Positions 1-11,247 of a stretch of 64,000 bases of DNA are shown piece after piece (position 1 is the stretch's first letter; every line of letters begins with the position of its first letter). Under the pieces are notes generated by a model. It was not told the DNA's origin, did not search any database, and saw nothing but the letters and a program-made list of their open reading frames with translations. The DNA comes from Acestrorhynchus altus (lineage: Eukaryota; Chordata; Actinopteri; Characiformes; Acestrorhynchidae): contig CM067503.1 of assembly GCA_034509495.1 (NCBI GenBank), positions 26,321,268-26,385,267 of the forward strand, read 5' to 3'. The translations under genes and the position numbers were made by a program.

Positions 1-1462
1 CCTATGGAAAACACACATACACTCATACATTGCAAGATATAGAGAGAAGGTGAAGGTGTGCTTCCAGGTGGCTGAGTCAGGATGGGGTAATAATTGTTTG
101 GATTTTTTTCTTCATCCTGCATGAATCAGTGTGTGGAACATTGTCTAGAGCCTGTACATTTTCATACACATATCTTTCTATCATCCCCCTGTTATGAGGT
201 GCCTTTAAATGGTGGGATAAGGAAAAGACAAAAAAAACAAGTAGAAATAAAACCGTGTAAACAAAACTGAATACAAACAGTTTACTAAAATTAAAATAGT
301 AAAATTCAGGAAATAAATAGAATTAAATAAATTGACAGAATAAATTTAATAATTAATAAAATAAGCATAATGTAAGAGTTCTGAATAAACACTGAAAACT
401 AAAAACAATGTTAAAATAATCACTTTGAAAATATGTTTTTTGTCAAAACAAAGAAAATAGTCTTTATTTGTTGCCCATAATTTACAATCTGGCTGGTGGT
501 GAGCAGTGAGCTGCACCCATCTTCCCATTACCTGAGAGCTAGCAAGGAAGCTCCAACTCCCAAACATCCTTAGGGAGGGACCCTTCCCTGTGGCACACAC
601 AATGGCTGAGATATGAACAACTCGCCGTTCAGGAAGACGAAGCTGACCTTGTCCACACCTTTGTTGGCATTCTGCACACTCGAGGCGGTGGATGTCTTGT
701 AGGCTATTGTTTGTGTTTGTTTGATGTAACACTTTGGTTTTTTGTTTCTTTGGTATTTGTTTATTTCTGCATGCGTGTGTGTGTGTGTGTGTGTCTGTTT
801 AAGACTAGAGTTTGTTAATGCTTCATCTCTGTGTTGTACTTAAGGGAAGTTGTCCTTATGTTACTGATTGATGGTTGGGGTCAGGATGGGGAATGCAGGA
901 AATGAATGGCTTTTACATTGACCTGGCCCTTTATGCCTTGCTGCGTCATTGCACCACTGACCCCCCACTTACCCCATACCCCACCTCCCCAACAGCCGCC
1001 TGTCTGTTCCTTACTATATCCCTCTTTCCCTTTCTCACGCTGATGCTGTTTTCTTGCCCTGATGAGCCTTCCTGTTTCAAGGAAAGCTACATTTTTTCAT
1101 TGCTTATTATGTTTTTTAAGTTGTGAACCCTAGATAGAATTCATTTTTCACTAAAGAGACATTTTTTATGTTAGAGGCAATGTTCTTTAGTCCTTTACTG
1201 TATTTTGCAGCTGTCCTGAAGTGTTTCTTTACCACTATCTGAGTGTTGATTAGTTTTTAGTCTTTTATTGACTACACACTGCCCCATTCCTTTTCAAAGG
1301 TTTATGAAAAAATGAATCCTCCTATATCATCATAATAACTTCATTAAATTCACTAGCTGTAAATATATTACTTATTAAATATATCCCCTCTCACACTGTG
1401 CTACGTGTTGACATTTTTCATACATTCTTTCTGCTGTTACTGTTCTGTATATAGCACATTAA

Positions 1463-1511
<49 letters not shown>

Positions 1512-1514
1512 CAG
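1..1514 (+). other. plpp3: plpp3 intron, 3' portion
   Basis: This is the downstream part of the intron preceding the first plpp3 exon in the window. It ends in a normal AG acceptor (CCAG at 1511-1514). I see no coding exon in it. It contains a short (GT)n run near 774-794 and a long (TC)n tract at 1465-1508 that runs almost into the acceptor. The open frames at 346-732 and 875-1126 show no family similarity and have random-looking composition. Confidence 0.7.
1465..1508 (+). repeat. (TC)n microsatellite at a 3' splice site
   Basis: About 22 TC dinucleotide units end six bases before the plpp3 exon at 1515 (TC tract, GT, CCAG, exon). By position it is the polypyrimidine tract of the acceptor. 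Tract length is likely to vary between individuals. Any effect on splicing is inference. Confidence 0.9.
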
Positions 1515-1691
1515 TTCTACCTGCAGTCTCGGTTCACATGGCGTGGAGCTCGACTCCTGAGGCCTCTCCTCCAGTTCACGCTGCTGATGATGGCCTTCTA
1601 CACTGGTCTGTCCCGTGTCTCTGACCACAAGCACCATCCAACTGACGTGCTGGCGGGTTTTGTACAAGGCGCGCTTGTGGCCTATTGCATA
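1515..1691 (+). CDS. plpp3: plpp3 penultimate coding exon: phospholipid phosphatase 3, PAP2 catalytic motif C3
   Basis: This 177-nt, 59-codon exon is in phase 0 at both ends. It is bounded by an AG acceptor (1513-1514) and a GTGAGT donor (1692-1697). It encodes a segment starting FYLQSRFTWRGARLLRP, then a hydrophobic membrane stretch (LLQFTLLMMAFYTGL), then the third PAP2 motif SR-x5-H-x3-D, read as SRVSDHKHHPTD (Ser codon at 1611, motif His at 1632, Asp at 1644). Another hydrophobic segment (VLAGFVQGALVAYCI) follows. In this family the motif His is the nucleophile that takes the phosphate, and the enzyme dephosphorylates lysophosphatidate, phosphatidate, ceramide-1-phosphate and sphingosine-1-phosphate at the outer face of the plasma membrane. 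All motif residues are present, so the exon looks functional. It joins in frame to 9571. The PLPP3 assignment over PLPP1 or PLPP2 rests mainly on the last exon. Confidence 0.95.
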
Positions 1692-2844
1692 GTGAGTATC
1701 TCTCTTCATTTCATTGTTCTTACAAAATCTATGGAACCAACATGTGGGACCACAGTATATGTGGCCTGTGCAAACTCCACCGACATATATGCTGAGATGT
1801 TGTGATGGCAGTGACTTGGCCAGAGTCAGTTCACTCCTATGTAACACTGGAGCAGAAGCCTGAAACAGTTTGCTTCCATACTGCACACACATACAGAGTG
1901 CTCATTGAAGCGCTATAGTTTCCCTTTTCTCTCTCTGCTTTACCCAAGATTTTATGGTACATTCACCCCACTGAGAATTTATCACACTCTTTGTCTTGTG
2001 ATTGTTCAGAAGCACTTTGTGGTGAGCTCCATGAACAGATAAGCTTGTCACACAGTGAGAGGCAATTGAAAATTATCATGGGCTATTTTTTGTTTTGTTT
2101 TGTTTCATTTTTTTTCTGCTTGTGTCAAAATGAGGACATAAGTTGGAGTCTTGAGCTTGGAACCAGATCATGGAATTCATTGGAAACTGATGAGACCATA
2201 CTTTAAACCCACCCTTTGCTGTTTTCAACTTCACTCTCTGCTTTTACTTTATTTCTCTCTCTCCATTTTCTCTCTGTTCATTAAGTTGTACAGCCATTAC
2301 AAAAGCAGCAAATCTCACTAATGAGGAGCACATTGGCTGCCTGGAGCCTCTAGGCAACAAAGTATTAGCAAGGAGGCCAGGAAAGCAGAGAAGGTGCAGA
2401 AGTAAAGCAAAGGACAGAGAGAGAGAGAAGTGGTTTAGAAGGAGAGAGATGGAAAAAAAAAAAACTAAATTTGTGCACTCCACTGCTTCTACACTACTTG
2501 TGACACATGTCACCTCAGCTGGTGCCAGATGTTTACAGTAGCCAAAAGCACTTCACTAAGTTGGATGGTGCTGGGGAAAATGAACTGCAGGAAATGGAAT
2601 GGGATAGAGAAGGGGTGGAGGGAGGGATAGAAGAGAAGAGGGGTCTGTTTAAAAGAGGAATGACACTGCTAATTATCTTGGATTTTTTTCATTCAGATGG
2701 CTGATTTTTATTGGCTCCATGGTGCTAAGATGTTTTGGTCTCAGTGTTTGAGAAGACCACAAAAGCCTGATTACTCCACTTCTTCATGAACTCTAAACCC
2801 ACTCTAATTAGCTTTTTTTCACATGTTCGGTCTCCTGTTACTAA

Positions 2845-3325
2845 ATGCATGTGACAAAAACACTTTTTAACATATTTAAACATACAGACATTACAAAACC
2901 GTCATGACACCGTATACAGTAATAGCTGGTATTCCCTCCTTTCCACACTCAGCATCAACCTTTCTACATCTTACTCAAGCCCCTGCTAATGCAATAAAGA
3001 TGTTGTAGTGGTTTCTATGATGGAGAGCTCTCCAGACCCTGCTGCAGCAAAGCAGCCTCAAATCATGACACTTCCACCACCATGCTTCACAGATGTACAG
3101 ATGTCTTCTGTACTGCGCTCAAATAATTCAACTTTGGATTCATCTCTGAGAAAGGATGGAGGTGATGGTGATACCACTTTGCCATGGGATTACCCCTCAC
3201 TTGAAAAAAATCTGAGTTTAATATCACCTCTATCTAATATAATTAAACTGAAGATGAAATGTCCATATATTTAAAAAGTCAAAGGTGTTCACAGGGTGTC
3301 CTAAATATTTCACATGACTGTATGT
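2845..3325 (-). mobile_element. Internally deleted Tc1-like element in plpp3 intron
   Basis: The right end, read on the minus strand, starts ACAGTCATGTGAAATATTTA followed by AGGACACCC. This matches the termini of the elements at 9224 and 6483. The left end (2845-2890) resembles the same terminal region (CATGTGACAAAAACACTTTT, then TTAACATATTTAAACATA). Between them, about 3007-3090 on the minus strand, is a short transposase piece with the motif order GGG-S-V-M-I and FAAAGSGELSIIET, matching the copy at 7300-7380. Most of the transposase is missing. I infer a deletion derivative; the exact ends are uncertain. Confidence 0.7.
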
Positions 3326-4944
3326 AAAAAGTAATAGAAGTAATCTAGGCAGTGCTACCCGTATTGTTGGATGGACTGTAACAGTTTCTATGCAAGTGGA
3401 CACAAAACATCCAGAAAGAAATTCAGAGGAGTTTAAAAGAATGATATTAGCCACTTACCTCAACATTAGAGGGTTAACCACCCTTGTAGCAACCCTCATA
3501 TTTCTTTCAAACAGAGGCCTTAGAATAAATGTGGAAATTGTTAGCCATGCTAAAATGGAAAGCACTTTTACAGAGGCTCCATCAATGTCTGCCAAACCTG
3601 GCAAAGCTGCTTCTGCAGTTCTACCAGGTTGATTACTGAGTGGAGGCTGGTATGCTGTTGTACTTTTGTAATGGACATGACTTAGTGTGCACAGGGAATT
3701 TAACACTGTGCTAGTTGTTCTTTCTCTGACAATTGGGTTCCAATGATAGCATGGCCATAGATCGGTCTAGCTGTTCTATTATTTCAGATTTGAAATGTTT
3801 GAATTTTATTCACAAATACATTCCTGGTGACCTTTCCTCTTTCTCCATGCATCATTTTATAAGAATAAAAGTCATTGGATAGTTTCCAGTCATGTTTTTG
3901 TACTACAAGTGTTTACAAGCTTTTTTTGAGTGTTGCGCAACTTGTGTCATATGAGAACCAAGACATGGCTTAAATGGGGCAAAAGGGAAAGCAAGAAAGA
4001 GAGAATCAGACCAGAAACTAGATGCTTAGGCGTGCAGATTGAGGCGCCTCTTTTACAGCCCTTACATTGGAAGCTCTCCCACTCCCCGTTCCTCTCCACC
4101 TAACTCCAACCCCTCTCACACGCACACATCTGTGAACACTTTTGTAGCCAATTAGAGTATCTCTAATAGCCAGAGTTCAGAGGGAACCTATGGGGAGAAC
4201 ATACAGTGCACGTGGCTGCTGAAGAAATAAAAACACAGTGAGGGTCTAAAGTTATGTTTCCCTGCATGCAAAGCAACATCTCAACAGAGTGAAGTAGATC
4301 TGGGGATGTAGGAGGTCAGATCCGGCTGTTTTTTTCCCTTCTACCAGGTCTGGCAGTACCCCCTCAACTATTTTGTCCTGCAATGTAGCCTAACTTTCAC
4401 ACTGCGTCATTGGAATGATGGATTATCTTCCTAAGCAAAGGCTCTCAGCCTTTAATATTGTTTAAGCAGACCTCTGTTTTCGACTTGGGTTTATTTGGTT
4501 TATTATTTTTGGCCCATGAAAGCATTTTTAGCCAACAAAATTCTTTACAGGATCTGTCCAAAACCATAATGTTGCCATAAACAAAGCAATGTTGCTATTG
4601 TTAACAGATTATTGCTGTAGTTTAGTTTTTTATGATCTATACTGTAGCACTTGTGGTATGTACTGGGACTGAATAAACTGGGTGAAGTTTAAAGTGTGTA
4701 TTTAATTTGCTTTGTGTCATTGGAAATACCATAGAAATATGATCAGGAACTGATTGAAATCTGTTTTCAATCGTCTATGTATTTACTTATTTATTATGGT
4801 ATGCTAATATTTGAATAATAGTGTTATATTTGGATAGGCTCAATTAATTCAGCACTGGATGTTGATTTTTTAAACCCTACAGCAGTGTAGTACAGCAGTC
4901 CTTCAGTACATCTCATCTGTACATTTTAATGTTTCCTAAGTTAC

Positions 4945-5035
4945 AGCAGATCCAGTTAATCAGCACAATTAGGAGGATTTCCTCGCTTTGGGTCAGGACT
5001 ACTCTAGGACAAGGGCTTGGCATCACTGGTTTGTA
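4945..5035. repeat. Possible fragment of a dispersed fish repeat
   Basis: The segment from GATCCAGTTAATCAGCACAA to GGGCTTGGCATCACTGG resembles part of a short dispersed repeat I recall from fish genomes, in which a 'hydrophilic' order of CCTGATCCAGCTAATCAG is followed by a GGACCAGGGTTG-type end. Similar fragments occur near 51825-51945 and 52905-52975. The match is by memory and weak. Confidence 0.3.
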
Positions 5036-6482
5036 AGAAACCAGTCTTGTTCTAGTGGAAATGATTCATCCCTCTGGAGCACTCTGAAGGCCACTGCACT
5101 TCTCTCAAGATTGGTCTCTGCACTCTGAACACTGCCTGAAGGTCCATGTCAAAGTGGCAGGCTTTGAAAATAGCCTTGTGGCAGCAGCAGGGCCTGGAGA
5201 GTTTTGGCAGTGGGTGCAGAGTTGCTGACAGGCCCGTGGTCTGATCCTCATTACAGTAAATCAGCTCAAACGGCTCCACAGGACAGAACCGCCCAGAGAG
5301 AACTACTCTCTGACCAACCCTAAATGTCAACCTGCTGGCTTGTGTCTGATGAAAGGAAACTTCAGCCTCCCTGAACTTAATGGCGCCTTCCAGCTTGCCT
5401 TGGTGAAGGAGATCCTAAAGCTCTGAGAGTTATGCAGACCCAAGATGGAAGAGTGGGCTGTATCAATACAACTAGATTCAATCAAAAATAGTCTATGTTG
5501 GTATCACTGGTGTGTCTGTGTGTTTTGTCTGACAGAGAACCTTAAGGACTACAGTTTCTTGTTTTGCTTGGCTGTTAGGACTGCCACCATATCCTCCTAC
5601 TTTTTCTTCAATCATTTTGAGCCAAGTTATCAAAGCTGGCCTAGTTTCGAGGCAGCTAACAAAGAAGAGAAGAGAGTGATATGTTATGGTCCAGCCAGGC
5701 CTTGGTTTTGGAGGTGTTTCCTGCAGATCGAAAAGGGTTGATGAAGAGGGGAAACAGCTGGAGTCGGGACGCTCCAACTGCCTTTTCCTCTCTCGTCACC
5801 ACACTCCCCCTCTCCCTTCACTGTGTTTCCCAACCTCCAATGTCCCAGCATACCTCCGGAGCACTCAGGGTCATGGTCAGTGTTTCTCTGATAAGACTCC
5901 ACAACTGACTGCTTCTTTTCTGGCCTGTGTGGTCAGATAGACGTCCTGATACGCTATCACATGCTCCCATATGTCTGTCTGTTTGGCCTGTCTGGGTTCT
6001 TCTTTTTTTTTTTTTTTTCTTTTTTTAATAAAGGCTGTAGCTCTCTATTTACAGCTGTGGCAATGAAAGAGGCCATGAGGAGCCAAAAATAGAACTCAAC
6101 AACACTTTTTCAAAGTCTACCCATGTAGACACACAGGCCAATCTTTGACACTACTATTATTATGCACAAGAGCTTCAGTGCAAAAAAAATGCACCCACAA
6201 ATATGGAGGATGACCCACATTCTTACATACCCAGACACGACTATACCTTCATCCTGTAAACAGTATAAATGTACTAAATTCTCAAAAGCTTTATCTGTCT
6301 GTTCACCCACCTCACATCTTCACACTGGGAATTTTTCCCATTTCTCAAGGCAAAACCGCTCCAGCTGCTTTAAGATAGATGTCTTTGACTGGTGAACAAT
6401 AATCTTCCAAATCAGTTAATTTCATTATTTACTTTAAGTACTTTAAGAAATTACACAACAAGGATGCACAGTTCTGGACATA

Positions 6483-7440
6483 CAGTCCTGTGAGAAATTA
6501 GATTTTTTTTTTTACACTTGTTTAACATACTTAAACATATGGATATTTGATCTTCATTTTGAGAAATGGAGGTGATAAAACTACACACATAAAAGATAAA
6601 TGTCTTGTAAAAATAATATGTAAAATATAATTATTAAAAATGTAATTGTCTTGTGAGAAATAGGACACCCCCACATTTTGTAATAATCAAAATGCCTAAA
6701 ATTAGAATCAGATGCACGACATCAGCTGCAAATGATTAGACCATCATTAAAGAAGACTTCAGAGGACCCTGTCTTATTTAATCTTCAGCCATTAGTTTGG
6801 TTTGCTCTTGATTGTTGAAGTGAGTGCTCTCCAAGGGTTCCAACTTGTAGAGTCTTGGAAGAGATTTAAAAAGATCTCAAAACAATTACAAATAAGCTGT
6901 TCCACTGTCTGAAAATAATTTACTAGAGAACAACATTTAAAACAACTGCTAGCATAACGAGGTCAAGCCATCATAACAAGTTGTCAAATGCAAACTGATA
7001 AGAAGTGTAAAGAAGTCTCCAACAATCCTAAAATGTCATCTTGTCACACCAAAGTTCACGTATCTGCATTGAGAATAGATTGCACACATTTGATTTTCTT
7101 GGGATGTGTGCAAGAAGGAAACCATTGCTGTCAAAAAACATTCAGGGCAAGACTAAAGTTTGCCCAAGAACACCAGGACAAAGAACAGGACTTTGGAAAC
7201 AATGTGTTTTGAACAGATGAAGCAAATGGTGACTTTTTTGGGCACAAACATGTTTGGCACAAACCAAACACAGCATTTGAGCACAAGCACCTCATACCAA
7301 CCGTGAAGCATGGAGGTGGACATGTCATGGTTTGGGATTGTTTTGCTGCAGCAGAACCTGGGGAGCTCTTCATCATAGAAACCACTATGAAATCTTTATA
7401 GTGTCAGAGGGGGCTTGAGGAAAATGTAAGACATTCTGTA
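6483..7440 (+). mobile_element. Tc1-like transposon remnant with IR/DR end and decayed transposase
   Basis: The left end has an outer repeat CAGTCCTGTGAGAAATTAG at 6483 and an inner direct copy TTGTCTTGTGAGAAATAGGA at about 6647, some 165 bp apart. That spacing resembles the IR/DR ends of Sleeping Beauty-class Tc1 elements. A transposase reading frame runs from about 6988. It includes KTFRARLKFAQEHQDK, then TDEANGDFFGHKHVWHKPN, then VKHGGGHVMVWDCFAAAEPG. An in-frame TGA at 7210-7212 stands where Tc1 proteins have Trp, two residues before the first catalytic Asp (TDE). The copy stops at another stop near 7398 and runs into a (TTGA)n tract, so its right half and right terminus are missing. It is inactive. 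Confidence 0.85.
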
Positions 7441-7444
7441 CAAA

Positions 7445-7446
<2 letters not shown>

Positions 7447-7502
<56 letters not shown>
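7447..7502 (+). repeat. (TTGA)n microsatellite
   Basis: About 14 tandem tetranucleotide units abut the truncated Tc1 remnant. TTGATTGA runs are also the usual 3' tail of the LINE group seen at 17.05 kb, so this tract could mark a lost LINE insertion, but no LINE body is visible here. Confidence 0.95.
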
Positions 7503-9223
7503 GTCAAATCAACCATAAAGAATCTTCCTTTATACAGTATATAGCATCCTTCAAGTCCACCTTTAACTGTCCCGAATGTCAATTCATAGAGTAAGACCAT
7601 ACACCCCAGGCATTTGCCACAAAGTGCATTTTAGCTCTCTCTTGGAATGTTTCCTGTGGGACTGTAATAAACATACAAATGCATATTCACGTGTACATAT
7701 ACACACACATGCACACATACTGGGTTCCTGTTGCTGACAAAGCATTTCCAACACAATAGACTGGGCGTATGGAGGAAGACCACTTTCACATGCATGGTCC
7801 CACCACAGGAAGCTCACCCGCCGCGATAAGACTCCATTAGCTGCTGAAGGTCAAAGGGCAGAGGTCATGGTGTTAAGCAGCCTATTGTGGAAAATGCCGG
7901 GTCATCTGCCTCAGAGCTGTCATAGACACAAGAGCTCATTTCTGACCATTGCCCAGAGGAGGAATGATGGCATACACTCACGCTTTCATAATCAGACTGG
8001 CATGAAGAATGAGTGAGGGCCTTTATCTTCTACTTTATGATGTCATTGGTAGTTGGAAAGGTCATACTAAAAATGCTTAGTGACTTAATCATGCACACAC
8101 ACATACACACATCTTCCCCCCTGCCCTCTGTGTCCTTTATGTAAGACCAGAAGGGTTGCTCATTGTCACTTGAGAGTTTCCCCATCAGTCTTCAACCCAA
8201 AGAGGAAATCTCTTTTTTCAGCCCTGCCTGTGTTTTTCACTGGGTATCACCCTTAGGGCATTACCCGGCTATAGTGTGGCATTTCAGATAGCCTGGCAGG
8301 AAGCACCACATCAGAACTTAGCTGACATTCTACTCAGATGCCTACCTTTCCCATCACACTGTCGCCCCTGCATGCATGTGTGTATTGGCAGACCCACTGG
8401 AATCTGCTACTCCATGCTGCAAGAGTCCAGCTCCAGGCTTCAACAACTCTAATAGGGTGTGGAATACTGAAAAGGCCAAAAGCCTGCCTCATCTCCACAT
8501 CAACCCCTCTAGGACCATTAAATGTCTACTTTTTTCTGTAACAAAACTTCTGAGGCCAATACCCTGTTTGGCCTGCCTCACAAGCATGTACAGGTGGCGG
8601 TTTAGATCACCAGAACTCCTTGAGAATCCTTTGGGTGGGAGCTTGGCCTGTTTCTGCAGGCACACTTCCTTCCCGCCGCTCCTTGTTTTCCTTTTCTGTC
8701 GTCATCCTTTTCTGACGTCATCAGAATATAAAGCCACGGTTTGCCAGACAGTACCTTTTTCCTCCCTCTGTGCCTCCCACGCCAAGCTGCTGCATTCCGT
8801 GTACTGACCTCACTCTCTTTAACAAGTTTGCCTTCACTGACTCAATGAGCTTGAAAGGCTCCAGTGGTGGGATGCATCTTATCAGTGTATGACCTCAGAG
8901 AAGTACATGGCTGAGTTAGATGTGCTGAGGTCAGAGGGGTGATTGAGGACATGAATATCACTCACCATCCCTACTGATACTTCTGTTCACTGAGCTTGAG
9001 AAGGGAGGTGGTATAGTGTTGATGTTTCTACCCATTTGTTCTTCAAACTCATGAAAAGTACATAACGTACTTGCCTATTACTTATATACCCAAAATGTTG
9101 ACAAATTATCTGGCAAAATGATGGTCAGAGTAAATACAATGGAAACTTTTTTTTTACTATTTATCTAAGAAAGTCATATTCTATTGTTTAGTGCACGCTA
9201 GCTTGAGGGTAGTATTAACTTAT

Positions 9224-9460
9224 ACAGTCATGTGAAAAAGTAAGGACACCCTATAGACACCTTTGCCTTTTTTACATATTTAAAGATATTGAGAGAAGAA
9301 GGTGATATACACTATGGGTAAAAACTTTTAAAACCAGGTGAATGGTGATTTTGATCAGTAATGCATACAGTAATACATGCAACTAAAGAATTGTCTTTCA
9401 AAATAAATAAAGTTTAACGATTAGAAAAGAATGTGACTTGAAACTTTCATGTGACTGTGC
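9224..9460. mobile_element. Tc1-derived MITE in plpp3 intron
   Basis: A segment of about 237 bp has inverted ends. The left reads ACAGTCATGTGAAAAAGTAA. The right, on the opposite strand, reads ACAGTCACATGAAAGTTTCA. The left end continues with GGACACCCTATAGACACCTT, which closely matches the terminus of the element ending at 3325. There is no coding capacity. The left flank is TA, as expected for Tc1/mariner insertion; the right flank is not a clean TA. Confidence 0.75.
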
Positions 9461-9570
9461 ATGTATAATTAAACCTATTCTGCATGACAGTGTGCATTTT
9501 TCTTTGTAATCATTTGAACTTCAGGGGGTCACCTATAATGTCCTTTTGTCACCTCTTTCCTTCTCTCCAG

Positions 9571-9699
9571 GTCTTCTATGTGTCTGACCTGTTTAAGCCC
9601 AAAGCGAAGTCTGCCACTCCTCCGCCCTCGCCAGTCAAAAAGGAGCTCCTGCCCTCGGCTGACATCATAGACAGGAACAACCACCACAATATGGTGTGA
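9571..9699 (+). CDS. plpp3: plpp3 last coding exon, C-terminal tail
   Basis: The exon starts after TTCTCTCCAG (9561-9570) and encodes 42 residues before TGA at 9697-9699. It begins VFYVSDLFKPKAKSATPPPS, completing the sixth membrane segment and entering the cytosolic tail. It ends with ADIIDRNNHHNMV. A tail of the form DIIDRNNHHNM plus one residue is characteristic of PLPP3, and I recall the human protein ending the same way with Met last. The proline/serine-rich middle (TPPPSPVKKELLPS) is the variable part of the tail. The two exons together give 101 codons, about the C-terminal third of the usual protein of roughly 310 residues. The reading frame is intact. Confidence 0.95.
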   Translation, partial: VFYVSDLFKPKAKSATPPPSPVKKELLPSADIIDRNNHHNMV

Positions 9700-10104
9700 G
9701 AGGAGGGTGACAGGAGGAACCATCCTTAACTTCCCAACCCGTGTCCTCTGAAGAAACCTGAACAGCCACCTGTGACTGAGGAGCAGCAGAACTTTAGCTG
9801 TTTCTCTCTCTCATCTGACAGTAGAATGTAGAGGCAGGAGACAGAGACCTTTAACTTTTGAGACTCTTTTGTTGTTGTTTTTTTATGTATCACGATCCTT
9901 GCTATTCTTCATTTTGAGCCCAATTCGCACGCACATAACTAAAGCTAAACAAAGTGTATGAAAAGGAACTCGCTACTTTGTGTTACGTCCCAAAGTAGTG
10001 CATAGTGGACAAGCATCTTGATTAGCAGCACACTGAATGCTGTTAAAAGGGCTAAACAAAAGAACAGTGAAAAGAATATAAAACTTGGACTAATGAATGA
10101 ATGG

Positions 10105-10130
10105 GTAGATGGATGGATGGATGGATGCTT
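10105..10130 (+). repeat. (GGAT)n microsatellite in plpp3 3' UTR
   Basis: A short tandem run of GATG/GGAT units, flanked by GAATGAAT-like units on both sides. Confidence 0.85.
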
Positions 10131-10191
10131 GAATGAATGAAAACAAAAGGAAGAAGAGTGTGACTGTGAGGCTGGTCATGTGACCAGTGTC

Positions 10192-10217
10192 TGTCTCTCT
10201 GTTTCCCTCTCTCTCTT

Positions 10218-10280
<63 letters not shown>
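10192..10280 (+). repeat. (CT)n microsatellite in plpp3 3' UTR
   Basis: Imperfect CTCTCT/CTGTCTGT in the first third becomes pure (CT)n from about 10229 and ends in a T run. If transcribed it gives a long pyrimidine tract in the mRNA. Confidence 0.9.
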
Positions 10281-10286
<6 letters not shown>

Positions 10287-11184
10287 CTTGTCTCTGAGGC
10301 CTTTCATAAATATAGGATAACAAATTCCTTAGTTACAGGAATGATACTTTTACCTGCAATGTTACTAGCACAGATATATTAACAGTATAAACACCAGTAA
10401 CTTATAGCACTATATCCATTGAGTCCATTGTAAATCTTCACCACTTGCTGTCTGAGGGGTGTAGCTTTGGAGCAGCTTGGTGTGGTTTTTAGTGCATGGT
10501 AGACTGAAAAAATTACCTTTGACAAATTTTTACACAGTGGTGTATGATAGTCCCTGAGAATCCAGCGGGCTTGGAACACACACCATTATGATGCATAGAC
10601 ACTCCTGAGCACTAGACCCATCGATGCTGTTCTTGACTACCCGCACAGTGGCTAAGCTCCAAGAAATGTTGCATTTCACTGGGCTTTTTTAATTAAGGGG
10701 TGGGCTGAGGGGGGAAAGATGGGGTGTTTTTGGAACTGAAAATTTAAAGTTTCTAAATCTTGAATTTAAGATGGTTGTTGCCCATCTGCAGCAGTGTTGT
10801 GAAAGCATGGCTGAGCCGTGCTTCTGTGTTGTGTCTTGTAGGGGTGGGGAGGATGGTGAATGGTGGTGGGATTGGGGGAACTTTACATTTTGTCCTGTTA
10901 CCAGGGTCGTTTGGGGTCGAGTCCCATCGACTGCACTGGATTTGGCACATTTATATATCGGATGGGGAGAATGAGCCTCTTCTGCTGGCTAGTATGGACT
11001 CTTCTCCTGTCCAAGCATGTAATCACTCAGCAGAAGCCATGCCAATCACACCTTCGGCCAGTGGTGATGCTAATTAAAGTGTCCCCCAGCAACTACCCCA
11101 ACGAAGGTGTGTGTGTGGGGAGGGGTGGGGGTGGGGTGGTTGGGAGTCAATGCCACATGTTGTGTATGCATGTATGTTTGCCTC

Positions 11185-11185
<1 letters not shown>

Positions 11186-11247
<62 letters not shown>

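Larger units (their letters stand above)
1692..9570 (+). other. plpp3: plpp3 last intron (7.9 kb)
   Basis: The intron runs from the GTGAGT donor at 1692 to a TTCTCTCCAG acceptor ending at 9570. It carries three relatives of one Tc1-type transposon family (about 2845-3325, 6483-7440, 9224-9460), a (TTGA)n microsatellite, and single-base runs such as the T run near 6003-6018. A weak match to a common fish repeat lies around 4945-5030. I recognise nothing else. The open frames at 2244-2704, 5052-5940 and 8338-8807 look random. Confidence 0.85.

Noticed and set aside
1587..1805. Separate 72-residue protein starting at ATG 1587
   Set aside because: It is the plpp3 exon read through the GTGAGT donor into the intron; the true exon starts at 1515 and ends at 1691.
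7447..7502. CRISPR-like regular array
   Set aside because: It is a simple (TTGA)n tetranucleotide repeat without spacers; no array with unique spacers exists in the window.
9484..9699. A 71-residue protein starting at 9484
   Set aside because: Only 9571-9699 is coding; the upstream part is intron before a good acceptor.
10905..10932. B-box-like GGTCGAGTCCC suggesting a tRNA or SINE
   Set aside because: No A box at the right distance and no tRNA-like folding by eye; it lies in the plpp3 3' UTR.
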